DNA from: Siphonodentalium dalli
Lineage: Eukaryota > Mollusca > Scaphopoda > Gadilida > Siphonodentaliidae
DNA: 64,000 nucleotides
NCBI GenBank assembly: GCA_032622095.1
Contig: CP136065.1
Coordinates: 62,293,094 to 62,357,093, forward strand
Reading direction: 5' to 3'
Positions 45,029 to 58,600 of the stretch are shown one piece after another. The stretch's first letter is position 1. Every line of letters begins with the position of its first letter. The notes beneath the pieces were generated by a model. That model did no database searches. It was not told the DNA's origin and worked only from the letters and a program-made list of their open reading frames with translations. Position numbers and translations under genes: made by a program.

Positions 45029-46393
45029 TAGTCCAAGTCTTCTTGTACTAAAACCAGCTAAGATATTGGGATGGCGATGCTGGTGTTTAGTCCAAGACCG
45101 CCCTATATGCTCGCTTATGACACGGCTTAAGCGTTAGTGACCCGCTCAAATAAAACCACAATTATATGAAATAAAATATCACAATTGCGACAATAAACGG
45201 ATATTTTCCGCAGAAGACATGCTATTTTATCTGAAACCCACATCAGTTGTGAATTTAAAACGGTAATTTAATGCGAAAAGAGACATTTACCTCAATGTTT
45301 ACAATTTTTAAAAAGTATGCGAACTCGGTTGACCTCGCGAACTGTGTTCGGCATTTTCCGTTGAAAATATTCCGTAGATTTTGGACAACAACGCAAATTA
45401 CGAAGAATTCTCCATTGTAATCGTAATTATGTGTGTCAATAAATAAAATAATAAATAGATTAATTAAACATTGAAGATATAAATGTAATACATTAAATAA
45501 ATTACGGGGAATTACAACCCTCTCAAAGTTTAAAACAGTGTAAACACAACGAGTATTAGAATAAATAATATGGTGTTACATTTCCCACATTTGGTGGACT
45601 TCGGCGAAATTAAGATATATACTAAGCGAACAGAGCAATATACTGCTCTTGTTAAGCACACAAAAAATCAAACAAAATTTGTATAAATTTTTAACCTTAA
45701 GTTTGAAAAGTCCCACTAAAACGGAAGAACTATATTTCGAAACTGTGTGATTCGGTTCTCCGATTATTTTATCAACACAAAAGTCAAAATGCACATGGAT
45801 GAAAATCACACGCATGGCAAGTCAGACACAAGAGTTCTAATTTGCTCCAATTTTGACAAGTTGCTTGCGAAAATTGTCAACAAAACTACCGTTCTGATCC
45901 TCCATTATGTCATTAAGTTTTTAGTGCGGGAATTGTTCTGAAAGCACATAGAAAACTGGACTTTCGGGCGATCGGTTTTCGCCATTTTTGTTCGGAAAAC
46001 CCGCGCTATATATAGAAACGGAAAGTAGAATTCCCAGAACAAACAGCGGATTATGCCGAACTTATTCGGACCACTTCGGCTTTCGGTTAAAACGTAAACA
46101 AACAGAGAAACAAATCGATGTTTGTGGCAATCAACCGGAATATTATATGTGTAATTTAACATTAAAGTTAGATTATTATACACCATTATGACCATAAGAT
46201 GTAAGCCTTTCCGATGTATATAGCATCATGTATTGATTTGCTAGGTAAATCGAGTAAAATACACCACAAATTCCCGCCACAGATCGTGGGCGTAACTCAT
46301 GTGATAGGATTGGTATACAAGCGGGCTTGGACTAAACACCAGCATCGCCATCCCAATATCTTAGCTGGTTTTAGTACAAGAAGACTTGGACTA
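45029..46393. mobile_element. non-autonomous DNA transposon with 9-bp target duplication (1365 bp)
   Basis: Inverted ends of about 75 bp: TAGTCCAAGTCTTCTTGTAC ... and its complement, continuing ACCAGCTAAGATATTGGGAT. Both sides are flanked by GCGGGCAAG (45020-45028 and 46394-46402). An 8-9-bp duplication points to hAT or Mutator-type superfamilies. No transposase frame. Confidence 0.85.
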
Positions 46394-47506
46394 GCGGGCA
46401 AGCAACATCAAAACCATTACTGATATATATGACATATGTTTTAGCAGCAAATCATGGCAACATCATTGATGTTGAAATACTTGTAAGAAATACAGATATT
46501 GCAGACTGGAGATGCACGAAAGCACACCCCACCCCCATTCACAACGCTGGTACTACACCGTGACCAAACAGTCTGCATGAGTTAGTTATGTCACCAAGTT
46601 TTGATTTTTTCTTATTTAAGTTTTCTACACGCGGTTGTTGTTTTACATCTTTCGAGTTCGTTTCAATTATGTTTATAACTATTTCAGTATCAGAATAATT
46701 ATTGGAGCGTATAAACACCCATCTTCATAACACATTGATGATGCAGTTATGTCAAATTATACACAATGTAAAGCCACCGTGATGCTGTTTAATATGCACA
46801 TCAGTTTTGAATTCGCACATGCAGCAAGGTTCACGAATTCAAAGTGCTCGAATTCAAAACTGAGCGAAAAATAGTTCAAATGGCTCGTGATATATAGCCT
46901 TCCAATCGTTTCCTTTTTCTACGCCAGACGTTTCGGAAATTTCCGGTATATTACATATATATGTATAATTGTTATATGATAATTAGACAAGAATATACCA
47001 CAACAAAATTTAAATTAAATAACTATTAATTAATTGAAGCATTTCTGGACATGTATCTTCGATTCGTATTTATTATGTTATACCTTGTAAACAATATAAA
47101 CTTAGGTTAGGAAGTGATAGACACTATTAAAAGATGTATTCAGGGCTCGAGATGAATATTTACAAAAGCGAATTTATGCTTTTTATTTAAATTATAGTAT
47201 AAAATAACGCATTTCTAATACAGTGCTACTTGAAACATACTATATCGTTTGATATTACATTTACCATTCATTCATTTCACACCGTTTCAATGTTTTAGAG
47301 GGACAGCAATAATTATATTATTCCTTTCTATACTGAATGCATTCTCCCTTTCAGTTATAAAAGTATACATTGGGATGACCTATTATTAATTCAGAGGGAT
47401 CTTCGGGTAATAAAAGCAGACAACGTACAGGTAGAACAACATATAATACAAGAACAGAAATATTCATATTCATTGGTGGGAAATGGGACTACTCGTCAAT
47501 AACTAT

Positions 47507-47587
47507 TTAGTATATAAAGGGTTAATTTAGTATATAAAGGGTTAATTTAGTATATAAAGGGTTAATTTAGTATATAAAGGGTTAATT
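47507..47587 (+). repeat. 20-bp tandem repeat, four identical units
   Basis: TTTAGTATATAAAGGGTTAA repeated four times without change. The unit looks like a MITE end (ATAAAGGG) plus its TTAA target. Confidence 0.92.
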
Positions 47588-47779
47588 TCCCAAAAATGAA
47601 ATCAGGTTATTTGGTATATATAGGTCTAGTTTACACCATTGGGAACCTCGATTATACAATATGTCGTCTGCCAATTTGGGGATATAGAGAAACTAAACTA
47701 AAACAGAAATAGAATCTATGCAAAGCAGTTTCTATAGAATTTGATATTAGAGAAACTTTACAGAAAAGATGAGGCCTGA

Positions 47780-47872
47780 GCAGAATGAGGACCTCAGCGG
47801 GTGAATTGATTGTTGATAGCCTGCTATGCGGGATAGCATCACTAAATTCAACCTATGGGGACCTCATTCTGC
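47780..47872. repeat. 93-bp hairpin repeat, copy 4
   Basis: Same hairpin in the intergenic region between the AGA genes, more diverged in the arms. A fifth, degenerate copy lies near 54890-54985. Confidence 0.7.
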
Positions 47873-48067
47873 AAATGACAGGCACCTTATTCTCAGGCCT
47901 GCAACTTACTGGTAGATTTTGTATGTTGTTGCTGTAATTGGAGGTCAAGGACCATGAATACATTTTTAATTATTAAAGTACTACTATTGCAATTTCTTGA
48001 TTGGCTTCAATCATAATTATCAACATCTGTCTGTAATCTGGTTGGCTGCAACATGCGCAAGGAGGCG

Positions 48068-49347
48068 GATCTTCGATTTTGAGATCCCCCGAATTAATTA
48101 AATTAAACATTGCCGAGCCGATTCGGTTATCTCCGGGGGATCTTCAACATCGGAGATCTAGATGCGTGATAGTATACATTGCTGTTGTTTTTATTGATGT
48201 TGACTGTAGTCAAATGTGTGTTTTATTGGATTTTACGATTTACATTTATTTGTTCAGTCTACGATTATACCGTATATAGAATGACGACGAATTAACAATT
48301 AATTAATTATTGAATTAATAATTAAATAACCGGTGAATATGTCTGTGTGTTTTGTGAATGTTGTTGTTACAGGTTGTTCAACTTCAAGTTCATCTTGCTG
48401 TTGTTGTCATGGTGGTGGGTGTCTTATTGTTGTGTTTGTTTTTTTTTTAATTTTTGTTTATATTTATTTTTTCATTCTGTGCGATTATTTCTTTTTTTAA
48501 ACTAAAGTATCAATCGATCATGAATTAATCTTGTTTTTTAACAATCATGCACTGTGTAGTACATATGTCTATGACAAGCATGACATGAGACATTAGTATC
48601 TGTTCTACTAAACTGTGCTTCCAGAGTTATCAGGATGCGATTATCGGTGTTATTCCTTACCCCCTTTTTTTTTTAAACGGGGTATGTGGGTTAAAGGATC
48701 GCTGGGAGATAATAGGATGTCAAATGACTCCTATATTTCTATTGTATCACAGTAAAGCTCTTTTTTGTAATATTGGCGCGGTTTACACGATCAAAGTTCA
48801 ATTTTCTTTACAATTATAGGTTACAAGCAACTAATTATATAGAGTTACGCTTCTTGAATTTGTGTGAAACTCGAGTCAGCATAAAACAAAATTCTGGCTG
48901 CTGATTGGTTGATTATCATTGAGGCAAATATCCCTAAGAGGGAACAGAAAATCATAGCCTACGTAAATATGGCGATCATGTATGTTTAGATGTCCAGGAA
49001 GAGTCTGGTGGGGTCCCGAAGTTATGGAAGGGGTCTGGGTATTTTTATGCTGTTTTTTGTTTTTGTGCAGTAAATGGGGTAGTTGTGGAAATGCAAGATT
49101 ATCGTTTGAAAAAAATACCGAAAAGGGCGCGTTTGTTGTCACAGACTGGTGCAGCGGATGAAGTTCTAAGGGAAAATTTACCACTTGAAGTTCAAATAGG
49201 CTTAACCCATGGCCGGCGGGACTTCTAGTTAACACTGTTGCCTATGGAAAATAATTAGGTGTTTGTAACCAATACACCCAGATGTCACTCCGATTAATGC
49301 CGAATATCTTTCGGTAGGAATCGGGGGGATCTTCAAAATCGAAGATC
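48068..49347. mobile_element. possible inverted-end element (GATCTTCGATTTTGA)
   Basis: Left GATCTTCGATTTTGAGATCC and right GGATCTTCAAAATCGAAGAT are inverse of each other; an inner GGGGGATCTTCAACATC copy is at 48136. No target duplication identified. Confidence 0.4.
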
Positions 49348-49651
49348 AGACAAATTGCTCAACATGTTGTACAAGTCACAATGTCTACAGTTTTGTGAAT
49401 TTTGTCAAACATAGGGTTTTGTTAGTTCATACATGGAATGTATACATGTATGCGCATGTGAACGCCGGATTCCTGACAAGTTCTAACTACAACTTTACTT
49501 TTAGGCATTTTACTTTTTTCAAACACTCTGGGTGCTTGTCAAATAGCTGTCTATTTCTGAACCTAACGAATTATGTTCAAAATAAAATATTGCTCAAACT
49601 AATGTTGATTGACTCACGGACAAGGTGCGGTCATATTAATCTATTAAAGTG

Positions 49652-49863
49652 GGACTGTACACTATATCCGGCCATTTATGGGACCATCTCCTTTCTCGAC
49701 TCATAACTCCTTTTCATTATAATTATCATGTTGTTTGCATTGCTCATAGGCCATGAGTGTATTTTGTACTAATCTATGGCACAAATTCATTCACTTATTG
49801 CATATATTCTGTTGAGTATAATAGGAGATGGTCCACAAATGACCAGATGTTGTGTAAAGTACC
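49652..49863. mobile_element. foldback MITE, family GGGACAGTGTACAC, deleted copy
   Basis: Starts GGGACTGTACACTATATCCG and ends near TGTGTAAAGTACCT. Shares CATTATAATTATCATGTT and GGAGATGGTCC with 42229-42554 but lacks most of one arm. Confidence 0.7.
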
Positions 49864-50144
49864 TATTTACCCCATACATGACGGGAGCTGTGCTGGTGCA
49901 GCATTAAATATCATGTGCCAGTGCATTCTCTTATATATGCGAGTCTCACATAGGGAGCCTCGCATATATAAGGGGACGCACTGGCTCACAAGGTCAAGAT
50001 AAATATTGTGAGGCCACTGTATTCTCTTATATATGCCAGGCTTCCCGTGGGATACAAATTGGGGATTATACATATTTTTATCAGTGTTGGTAACCCTCCC
50101 CTCCCCATCCCTGACTCAAGTGGCGCCACGTTGACAGCCTTTAA

Positions 50145-50624
50145 AGGTACTCAATCCGATCAGAGGGTCCCCATCTCAACAGATTCCAACAACAACAATC
50201 CGATCAGAGGGTCCTATATTACTATTTCTTTGGCTTTTGGGGTAAAAAATATTTGATTCGAGTCGAGGAACCCATCAAACAAAGCTCAGAGTTATTAGAT
50301 ATTGATTTTTGAAATTTGTTATTTTCTCGAGATGAGTATTAATAATTGCCTTCAACTTCGTAATATGCTCGAGATGTGTACACCAAAACACTATTCAAAC
50401 AGACAAGGATGGATAACTCTAAAATCAAGTGGGAATAATAACACAATTTTGACAGTGTTCTGGGACAGAAAGTATTCCCGATAATGAAAAATAATAGATT
50501 TCTAAAATCGATATCTAAAAAATCTGAGCTTTGATGGGTGGCTTCCTCGTCTCGAATCAAATATTTTTGACCCCCGAAGCCATTCAAATAGTAATTGAGA
50601 GGAGTTTTATCGGATTGAGTACCT
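50145..50624. mobile_element. TTAA MITE, family AGGTACTCAA, copy C (480 bp)
   Basis: Ends AGGTACTCAATCCGAT and ATCGGATTGAGTACCT, flanked by TTAA (50141-50144, 50625-50628). Longest copy; contains CTCGAGATG twice and AACAGACAAGGATGGATAAC, also present inverted in copy A. Confidence 0.92.
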
Positions 50625-51009
50625 TTAACCGCACAATTAGACTCATTATGAAGATGACTATATATACATTTGGTGGAAATCTGTGACAACAAAAAATCGA
50701 GTGTGTATTTAATCCGATTACTAGTGTTTTTATCCGTATTTAGAGGCTTTCTGGTGTGGTGAAAGAGAAACCTGCAGCGATAAGCCGTAGTTAATAACTT
50801 ATCGTCCTTATTATTTATGCGGGCAGTGGCCTCTATACGGGCGCCTGCGGTGCATAATATATGGGTGGCGGGATGGGGTGGTGGGTGGGAACTTATCGTC
50901 ATTATTTATGTGGGCAGTGGCCTCTATACGTTATTTGAAGGATTAGTTGTTTTAACGGAATTGTGAGGTGGTGCATTCATGAAACCAATATATTTTACAT
51001 TATTTATAT

Positions 51010-51610
51010 ATAATAACTAGAAGGTGACCCGACTTCGTCCGGGCTTTGACCTTGAATTGTCCATTTTGAAGGTCAAGGTCAAGTGGGGTCACGATTTGAC
51101 CAGTACCCGACAAACGTGCCCGTCGAAATCCATCCGGTTTTAACCGATTTGACCTTGAATTGATCATTTTGAAGGCCAAGGTCAGGTCGGGGTCACGATT
51201 TGACCAGTCCAAAACACTCAGTGGACAAAAGTAACCCTATGGATTTGACCTTGAATTGACCCGATTTAAAGGTCAAGGTCACGTCGCACAAATGAATATG
51301 CTTATGAGACTCCCCATACGAAAGTACCCCACGTACCAAGTTTCATCGAAATCCCGTGATATTCGGGCGTTTGACCTTGAAATGACCCGATTTCAAGGTC
51401 ACGTTCGGTATCCCCACATACCAAGTTTCATCGAAATCCCGTGATATTCGGGCGTTTGACCTTGAAATTACCCGATTTCAAGGCCAATGTCACGTCTCAC
51501 GGGCAAATTATTAGGCCCATGCCACTCCCCGGTCGAAAATACCCCCACATACCAAGTTTCATCGAAATCGGCTCGGCCGTTTTCGAGTACATCGATTACA
51601 GACACACACA
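51010..51610 (+). repeat. TTGACCTTGAA inverted/tandem repeat tract
   Basis: Repeated TTTGACCTTGAA(T/A)TGACC and complement AAGGTCAAGGTCA, then ACCAAGTTTCATCGAAATC three times, ending in a short CACA/ACAG run. Such 3' tracts are typical of dispersed elements in invertebrates; type not assigned. Confidence 0.65.
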
Positions 51611-52556
51611 CAGACACATACACAGATCTTCCAAAATATATAATAGATATGATCTTGAGGGCGTTACCATTTCTGACTATGGTTTTGTTGTTCTTCTTTG
51701 TTTATCTGGACATTATGGTATTATGTACGACCGCCCAGTTATCTCAACCATGTTTTATTTTATCTCCAAGAAACTTGGTACAGATGGTCGCGCCTGAGTG
51801 ATTTCAAAAGAGCGCATAATGACGTTGTTCGTGCGTTTTCTGCTCTAGAGTTGTCGTTCTTTGTTATTTTACCCAAGGGTAATCTATATAGTGTAGGGAA
51901 ATGTAGCTGTTAGCATGGCAGCCAAATGTTTCTGTTACCTATTATGAGTAAACTTTAGCCCAAATACATGTCAGCTTACCATTGCGGGTTGTGTTATTAT
52001 TCGATAGTCTGGTAATGATGTTCTGTCGTTCTTCGCGCAGATATCTCAGGTATGGTCTATACAATATCAGTGAAATTTGGTATGGATGTTCACAATCAAA
52101 TTTGATGATTTTCCATTTTAGAGTTATTCTCCTTTAATTGTTATTCCAAATTTTAGTTCGTCCTGTCCATGTTATAATTTGGCACCGTGTGGGGGTATAT
52201 GGCAGCAGCCGTGGTGCATTTATATTATGACTATAGTGAAGTGATCCGAGGTAAAAATATCACGCCCAGTTGAGAAGATGAGATCCCGGATCAGACAAGC
52301 TTACTGTCGTGGTTCAACAGATTATTGACAATGGAGACGACATAGCAACTTTAGGCTTAGTGTGACATACTTGTTGCATACCCCCTGCAGCAAATTCTTC
52401 CCTGTTGCAGCTGTAAATACATATATTGTTGAAATAAATACTGTTTACACTGCTGTATGAATATACGGTATCTTACAGACTTAAATGATACTTACCCTTG
52501 CGCTTGAGTGCTGAGTTTACACAGCCTAATGTTCTACATTGCAAATGTCACAAAAC

Positions 52557-52692
52557 ATGTCGGCTCTCGGAGGATGTATGGCGATTCGTTTTTTCTCGAT
52601 TGTAATTCTGTGTCCATGTGTACTGTTTGTGCAGTCATATAATTTGCCGCTAGTAATAACCACATGGGGTTTCGTAAATGCAACAGAAGCAG
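52557..52692 (+). CDS. AGA: AGA2 exon 1
   Basis: Start chosen at 52557 (MSALGGC) because it gives the same 136-nt length as AGA exon 1; an in-frame ATG at 52539 would add six residues. Hydrophobic signal peptide, then [17 protein letters not shown]. Donor GCAG|GTAAGA. Confidence 0.87.
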
Positions 52693-55600
52693 GTAAGATC
52701 TTTGTATCTTGGTGTGTATGTATGTATGTATGATCATGTTTTGATAGATAACACAGATAAGATAAGATAAATTTTGTTTAAAAGTCGGAAGTAAAACATT
52801 ATACAAATACAAGCTCTGAGGGGCTTTTGACCGACTGAAAGCAATTCATATCTAAATTAAACACACAATCATTATCCGGTAGTTTAAGATGCCTAATTGT
52901 TAAATGTTAATTTTGATTTTTAATTAGTTAAAATAGCTATTAAATATATAATTAAAAAAACTGATCATCTGATCCAAGATATAAGACATGTGGAGATTGG
53001 GCACGTAGAGTTTTACAAAAAATAAAGATGTATATATAAGAAAGAACGAAAACACATATATACAACTGGACGTAGATATAGGGGGGGGGGGTGAGTGTAC
53101 ATCTTAAAATTTACAACCACACCCCATTTGAACCAGACCAAACTATCATGAAGTCGAAATTCTGTTCCATCCGCTCCATTTGAACTGTCCAACTCTTGGA
53201 ATTTCCAACTTGACACCCCCAATAAATTTGGAAAATTTCCAACTGATGGCCATTTCAGGTAAAACAGTTTCCAAAATTAGAAAAATATGATGCTGTTGGT
53301 CTAAAAAAAAAACACATGCCCCCCACCAATAACTTGTTGGAAATTCAAACAATGAGAACATTTTTAACCAATATGTTGTGTAAAATTTCCAACTAATGTT
53401 GTGTTAGGCATGAAATTTCAAACTTTTGAAAATGTTGACAAAAGTTGGGGGGGGGGGGGGGGGGGGGGGGGGGTAAACAGACATCCCATGTCGAAAAGTC
53501 TCTGTATTCAATATATATTGCGACCTCCCGGTTAACATCCAGCCTGGTGACTTCCACACATATCGTAAATGTGTACTCTTCACACTTGCTTCAGGGGAAG
53601 GGGGCGGAAAAAACTGCGGGACACAACGTACCGGGGGGTGGGGGGGGGGGGGGGGTACCTAGGCATAAAAAATTTACACGTAAATTTTGTCCTTATTCAT
53701 TTAGTGGTGGGGGGGGGGGGGTGTTGTCGGAAAAAATTTGCATGTAATTTTTTTCCAAATATGTATTTTCAGACTCACAACTTCAATTTTCTCTCATTTT
53801 ATAGAATATGGATTAACCTTAATATCCAAATCATATATACATGAGTAGTACAATCCACCTAAAACAATTTTGGATAACCACTGTCTTGGTTTACATGTGA
53901 TATTGACCCCATTAACCCTCTTAATAATGCCGACTATGTCAGTGTCTACCAGTCGAATGCAGAATTCTACCCTGCGATCGCTTATCTGGCAAATTTTTAC
54001 TGCAGAACTATCCCATGTATTAAACAATTTCTCCTCGAATGGTATCAGAAAACAGTTATATGCTGGTATCTCACTCATCTCATTTGCATCTTTTTCAAAG
54101 TCGAGGTAATGACTAGTTGTCATTTTTTAAAGTGCATACAAAGCGTTGCGATCACCAATATACATGTTTGTACATGTCATGACATCACGAGGTACAAATC
54201 TGCGTTCTACTGGTAGACAATGACCAGTTTAGTCATAATAACTGTAATAATCTAAACTAAGTTACCAAGCACCTTCTCGTGAATTGTATGCTCCGGTGTT
54301 TTTTTCGGTTTCCGGTCAAACCGAGTTGTTGTCCGGCTGGGGTAGATTTTATTTTTCTGGGGGGGGGGGGGGGGGCAAATGGTCAGTGAAAAAAACTGCA
54401 GTTTTTGCTGTTTTGGGAGGGGGGGGGGGGGGGGTACCCAAACCAAAGAAAACAGTTTTTTCCACCCTGTGTCTGCAGTTTTTTTCGCCCCCCCGCTTTC
54501 TTCCACATTTATGTACATGTTCGCGACAATTTATTGAAAATATATTTTTTCTAAACTGGGTCAAATGCCTCTCGGCGGACAAGGAGAATGACGAGCCAAT
54601 TTCTTCGGTAGAATTCGGTAGATTCCGATATCATATCTCGACTTCTCTTCGTTCGATTTCGACGAGTTATATGTCAAATGAAAGGGAATTATATTGCCAA
54701 TAAGAAACACACGTTGAAATTTTGGCTGCAATTACCGATTTCTCTAAAAATTTGTAGGGTTTTGATGGTTGGTGTTGTTTTAGCCAAAATCGATCATTTG
54801 AACTTTTACACTGCTATAGTTTTAGTAATTTCCCCAGGGACCTGTGCTGGGAACATAAGTCTACAGGTTTCTCATAGCCGATTAGGCCATGAGGAATGAA
54901 GTACCTAGAGGACGAATTTGATGACATTAGTCCGCCATGCGGGGTGGCCCCGCCACTAAAACACCCTCTGGTGACCCAATTCTCAAACGTCCAGCACCAT
55001 ATGTCGAGGCCTTGGTATTCTCAGAGGTTATGCGTGTCCATTTTAATGCCGTGCATGCGCAATTTATAAATATAATTATGAAGAAAGGGGACTGGGTCTG
55101 TTTTGTGTTCATATATACAAGTCTGAAACTTTTCCCCAATGATCACCCCATTCAAAGTAGAGGTATTACGACATCAAATAATTGCTAACAGCCATATTCT
55201 ACCAATGGACCTATCCGTAGGTACCGCCCCAATTTCAATTATAGCCAATGAGCCGATAGCTTAATCAACGAAGCGACATGTGCCTGCCTAGTGATATGAA
55301 AGACACCACAAGCGACTCCTTAACAACCATTGTAAGCCATATGTAATTTACGAACACGAGAGCAAAATATGTGTTAAAAAGCTACAATGGTGATGAAATG
55401 TACATGGGGAACATGTCCGGTTGACGAACGATATTTATACACATGTTTTAGTTCGGTTTCCTAAATAAAAAAAGTAACTAAGACATCTGTTTACGTTGGA
55501 TTAACGAGTTCACTTTGTGCCATTGTTGCCACATGGCAACATGTAACTGACTCCATGATAGTCGGCGTTTTCTTTAATGTACTTTAGTGACGGCAAAATA

Positions 55601-58600
55601 GGATGTGGAATTTTAAAAGACCCTTATATGGTAATCCTTTGCATCCGGTATGATGTCACCGGGGCCATGTAGGACGCTCGATATATGGGAAACTGATATC
55701 GTTATATTTAGTACTGGCCCTAGCCTATAGCCCCGTAGGATTTTCTTGCTCTAGAGCAGACTCTATATAAGTTATGTACCTTGGGTCAAGGGCTTCCAAA
55801 AAAATTTGGGTAGACTTCGTCATATGGTTCTCCCGTCTCCATGGCAACCGTTTTCAAAATGGCTGCCAAAATGTAATATGTTGGTTAAAGAAAAAACTAT
55901 TTTACCCCAAAAATAAGCAGTCTTATAACACACACGAACAGGCAACATTGGCATGTTATCAGCTGAATCACCGCAGTCATTTTGATATATCTGTAAGCAG
56001 ATCAATGAATAGCGATAGTCAAAATGATGCAAACAGCGTTGAAATTTGACTAAATCCAGATTTCATCGTGTTTATTTACAAAAAATCCCATTTTACCCCA
56101 AAAATAGAAAATCGTACATTTCGCAAAAAGGCAACACCGACATGTTATCTGCTGTAGCAATATGACACATAATTCATCGTGTTACTCCTCTTTCACATGA
56201 TTCAATTCGAATAAGTGCCGATTCTACTCCCCACTAACAAATGTGTATAGTACCTATATAGAGATAAAGGGGATGTTATTCAGTGTACAGGATTCCAGTT
56301 TTCACTGATTTCATTAATTCAAAACAAATTACCCATAGAATCTGCCTTATACCAACAACGCTTTATATCTATATATATATTTGCGAATGTCTGTCTGTCT
56401 GTCTGTCGGTGTTCTATAGAAATTCACAGGGGACCATCTAGATGATGCCAAAGGGGTCTACTAGGAGTAGCTTTGTGCGAGAAAGATAATGGTCGAGGTT
56501 AGAATTTTCTAAAGTGACGCCGTTGTTGTCAGGGGCAGAAAAGGGGGAGGGGCAGAAAAAAAATTTGTCGCCGATTGCCACCAACCTTATATATAATCAT
56601 CCCCATAATATTAGGAATCTAATGGCGTGGTTTAAATATGGCAAAAGTTGTGCCGTTCGCGTCAGGGTGCCCGGAAGGGGGGGGGGGCAGATTTTTTTTC
56701 TGTCGCCGATTGCCACGAAACTTACATATAATCATCCCCATGATATGAAGAATCCAACGGTGTGGTTTAAATATGTCAAAAGTGGCGTCGTTGAGTCAGG
56801 GATGAACGGAAGGGGAGAGGGGCACCAAAATTGATAAAACTAAATTTAGCGCCGATTTCCACCAAATTGATATATACTCTTCTTCATGATACAAGGACTC
56901 TAATTGTGCGATTTAACAACGCCAAATTGTTGTTTTTGGTTGAGAGATTGGGAGGGGGTGGGCACTAAATTAGATAATAAGTCGCCGATTGCCACCACAC
57001 TTATACAAAATCATCCCTATGGTATGAGGAGTCTAATGGTGTGGCTTTTATCTGTCAAATGTGGCCTCATTCGAGTCAGGGTTGTATTGAAAGGGAGAGG
57101 GGCACCAAAATTGATGCACAATTTTTTTTAGCGCCAATTTCCACCAAATTGATACACGTTCTTATCCATGATACGAAGAATCTAATCGTGATTTAAAGAC
57201 GCCATTGTGGTGCTGTTTGGGTGAGAGGGGAGGGATTGGCACCAAATTTGATAAAAACAATTGTTTAGTCGCCGATTATCACCAAACTTATAAACAATCA
57301 TCTCCATGATATCAGGAGTGTAATCGTGTGTTTAAGGATGTCACAAGTGGGGCCATTCGAGTCAGTTGTGTATAGAGATGAGAGGGACACAAAAAATTAT
57401 ATCTATATGTTTAGTACCGATTTCCACCAGATTGATACATATTCTTCTCCGTGATACGAGGAATCTTATCGTGTGGTTTAGATACACCAAATTGGTGCCA
57501 TATGGGTGAGAGATATGGGGAGCTTAAATTTGATACGAATTTGTATACTCGCCAATGTTCACCAATTTCATATATATGCATCTCTAATCTCTAACGAGTC
57601 TTAGTGTGTGCAGTTTGAGTCCGAAATAGGGACGGGAGGGTCACCAAAATTGATACAAAATATTTGTAGTACCAATTACCATCAAATTCAGACACGTTCT
57701 TCTCAAATGATACAAGAAATAAAATCGTGCTGTCTGTCTGTCTGTCTTTTTGTCTGTCTGTGTGCGTTCTATATATAACTTCACGCGGTACAATCGAGAT
57801 GGCACAAGGCGTTCTAAGAGTGGTAACTTTTTACAATGAAGATAATGGTGCGGGTTAAATTTTTCTAAAATGACGCTGTTGATGGGAATGGGAAATTAAA
57901 AAAATATGGTGAAATAGTTTTGTCGCTGATTTCCACCAAACGAATACATAATCACCTTCGCAATATGGCGTTGTCCGAGTCAGCGTTGCATAAACAATTG
58001 ATTTAATAAACTAAATTCCACCAAATTCATACACGTTTTTCTCTAATGATATACCATGAATTAAATCACATTTGGTGTCGTTTGCTTCACGGATGGTGAG
58101 CGGATATGCACTATCATTGATAAGATTGCTATTCGCCGATATCCACATATAAGTTATATACAGTCACCAGGCCATCTCCATATCATTTTAAGTAGTTGGG
58201 CGTTCACATTTCACAATCCCGACATATGGTGACCCACATAAGTCACTTGAACAATTATATCTTCTTAACAGTCATATTTATATGGGAATGGCAATCAAGG
58301 CATTCACACAATGAGCTAGCAAAAAGAGATAACTAGAAGAAACATTAAACGTATATTTATCATTCTATTGAAGAGATACATATATTCGTGCAAACTGAGA
58401 GACCTCGAACCGTCAGATGATTGCATATAATTTATATAATAACAAAATTTAGTCTGTTCCATTCAATACAGTTTCCACAAAAACTTACAATTTGTCAAGA
58501 GATATGGAAGGCCTGTTCAAAAATAGTGGCCACAGTGTGCAGTCAAATATAGTTTCTTCTGATATACAAGAAAATGCAGTTAGTAGCACAATACTTCTCA

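Larger units (their letters stand above)
44421..52556. other. intergenic between the two AGA genes
   Basis: 8.1 kb with repeats only: the 1365-bp element at 45029, a 20-bp tandem repeat (47507-47587), a 93-bp hairpin (47780), MITE pieces (49652, 49868, 50145) and the TTGACCTTGAA tract (51010-51610). 48930-49228 has a 98-codon + strand frame without ATG and is unassigned. No confident gene. Confidence 0.6.

Noticed and set aside
50339-50902. 187-codon minus-strand frame
   Set aside because: Half of it is the TTAA MITE copy C read in reverse; no protein family features.
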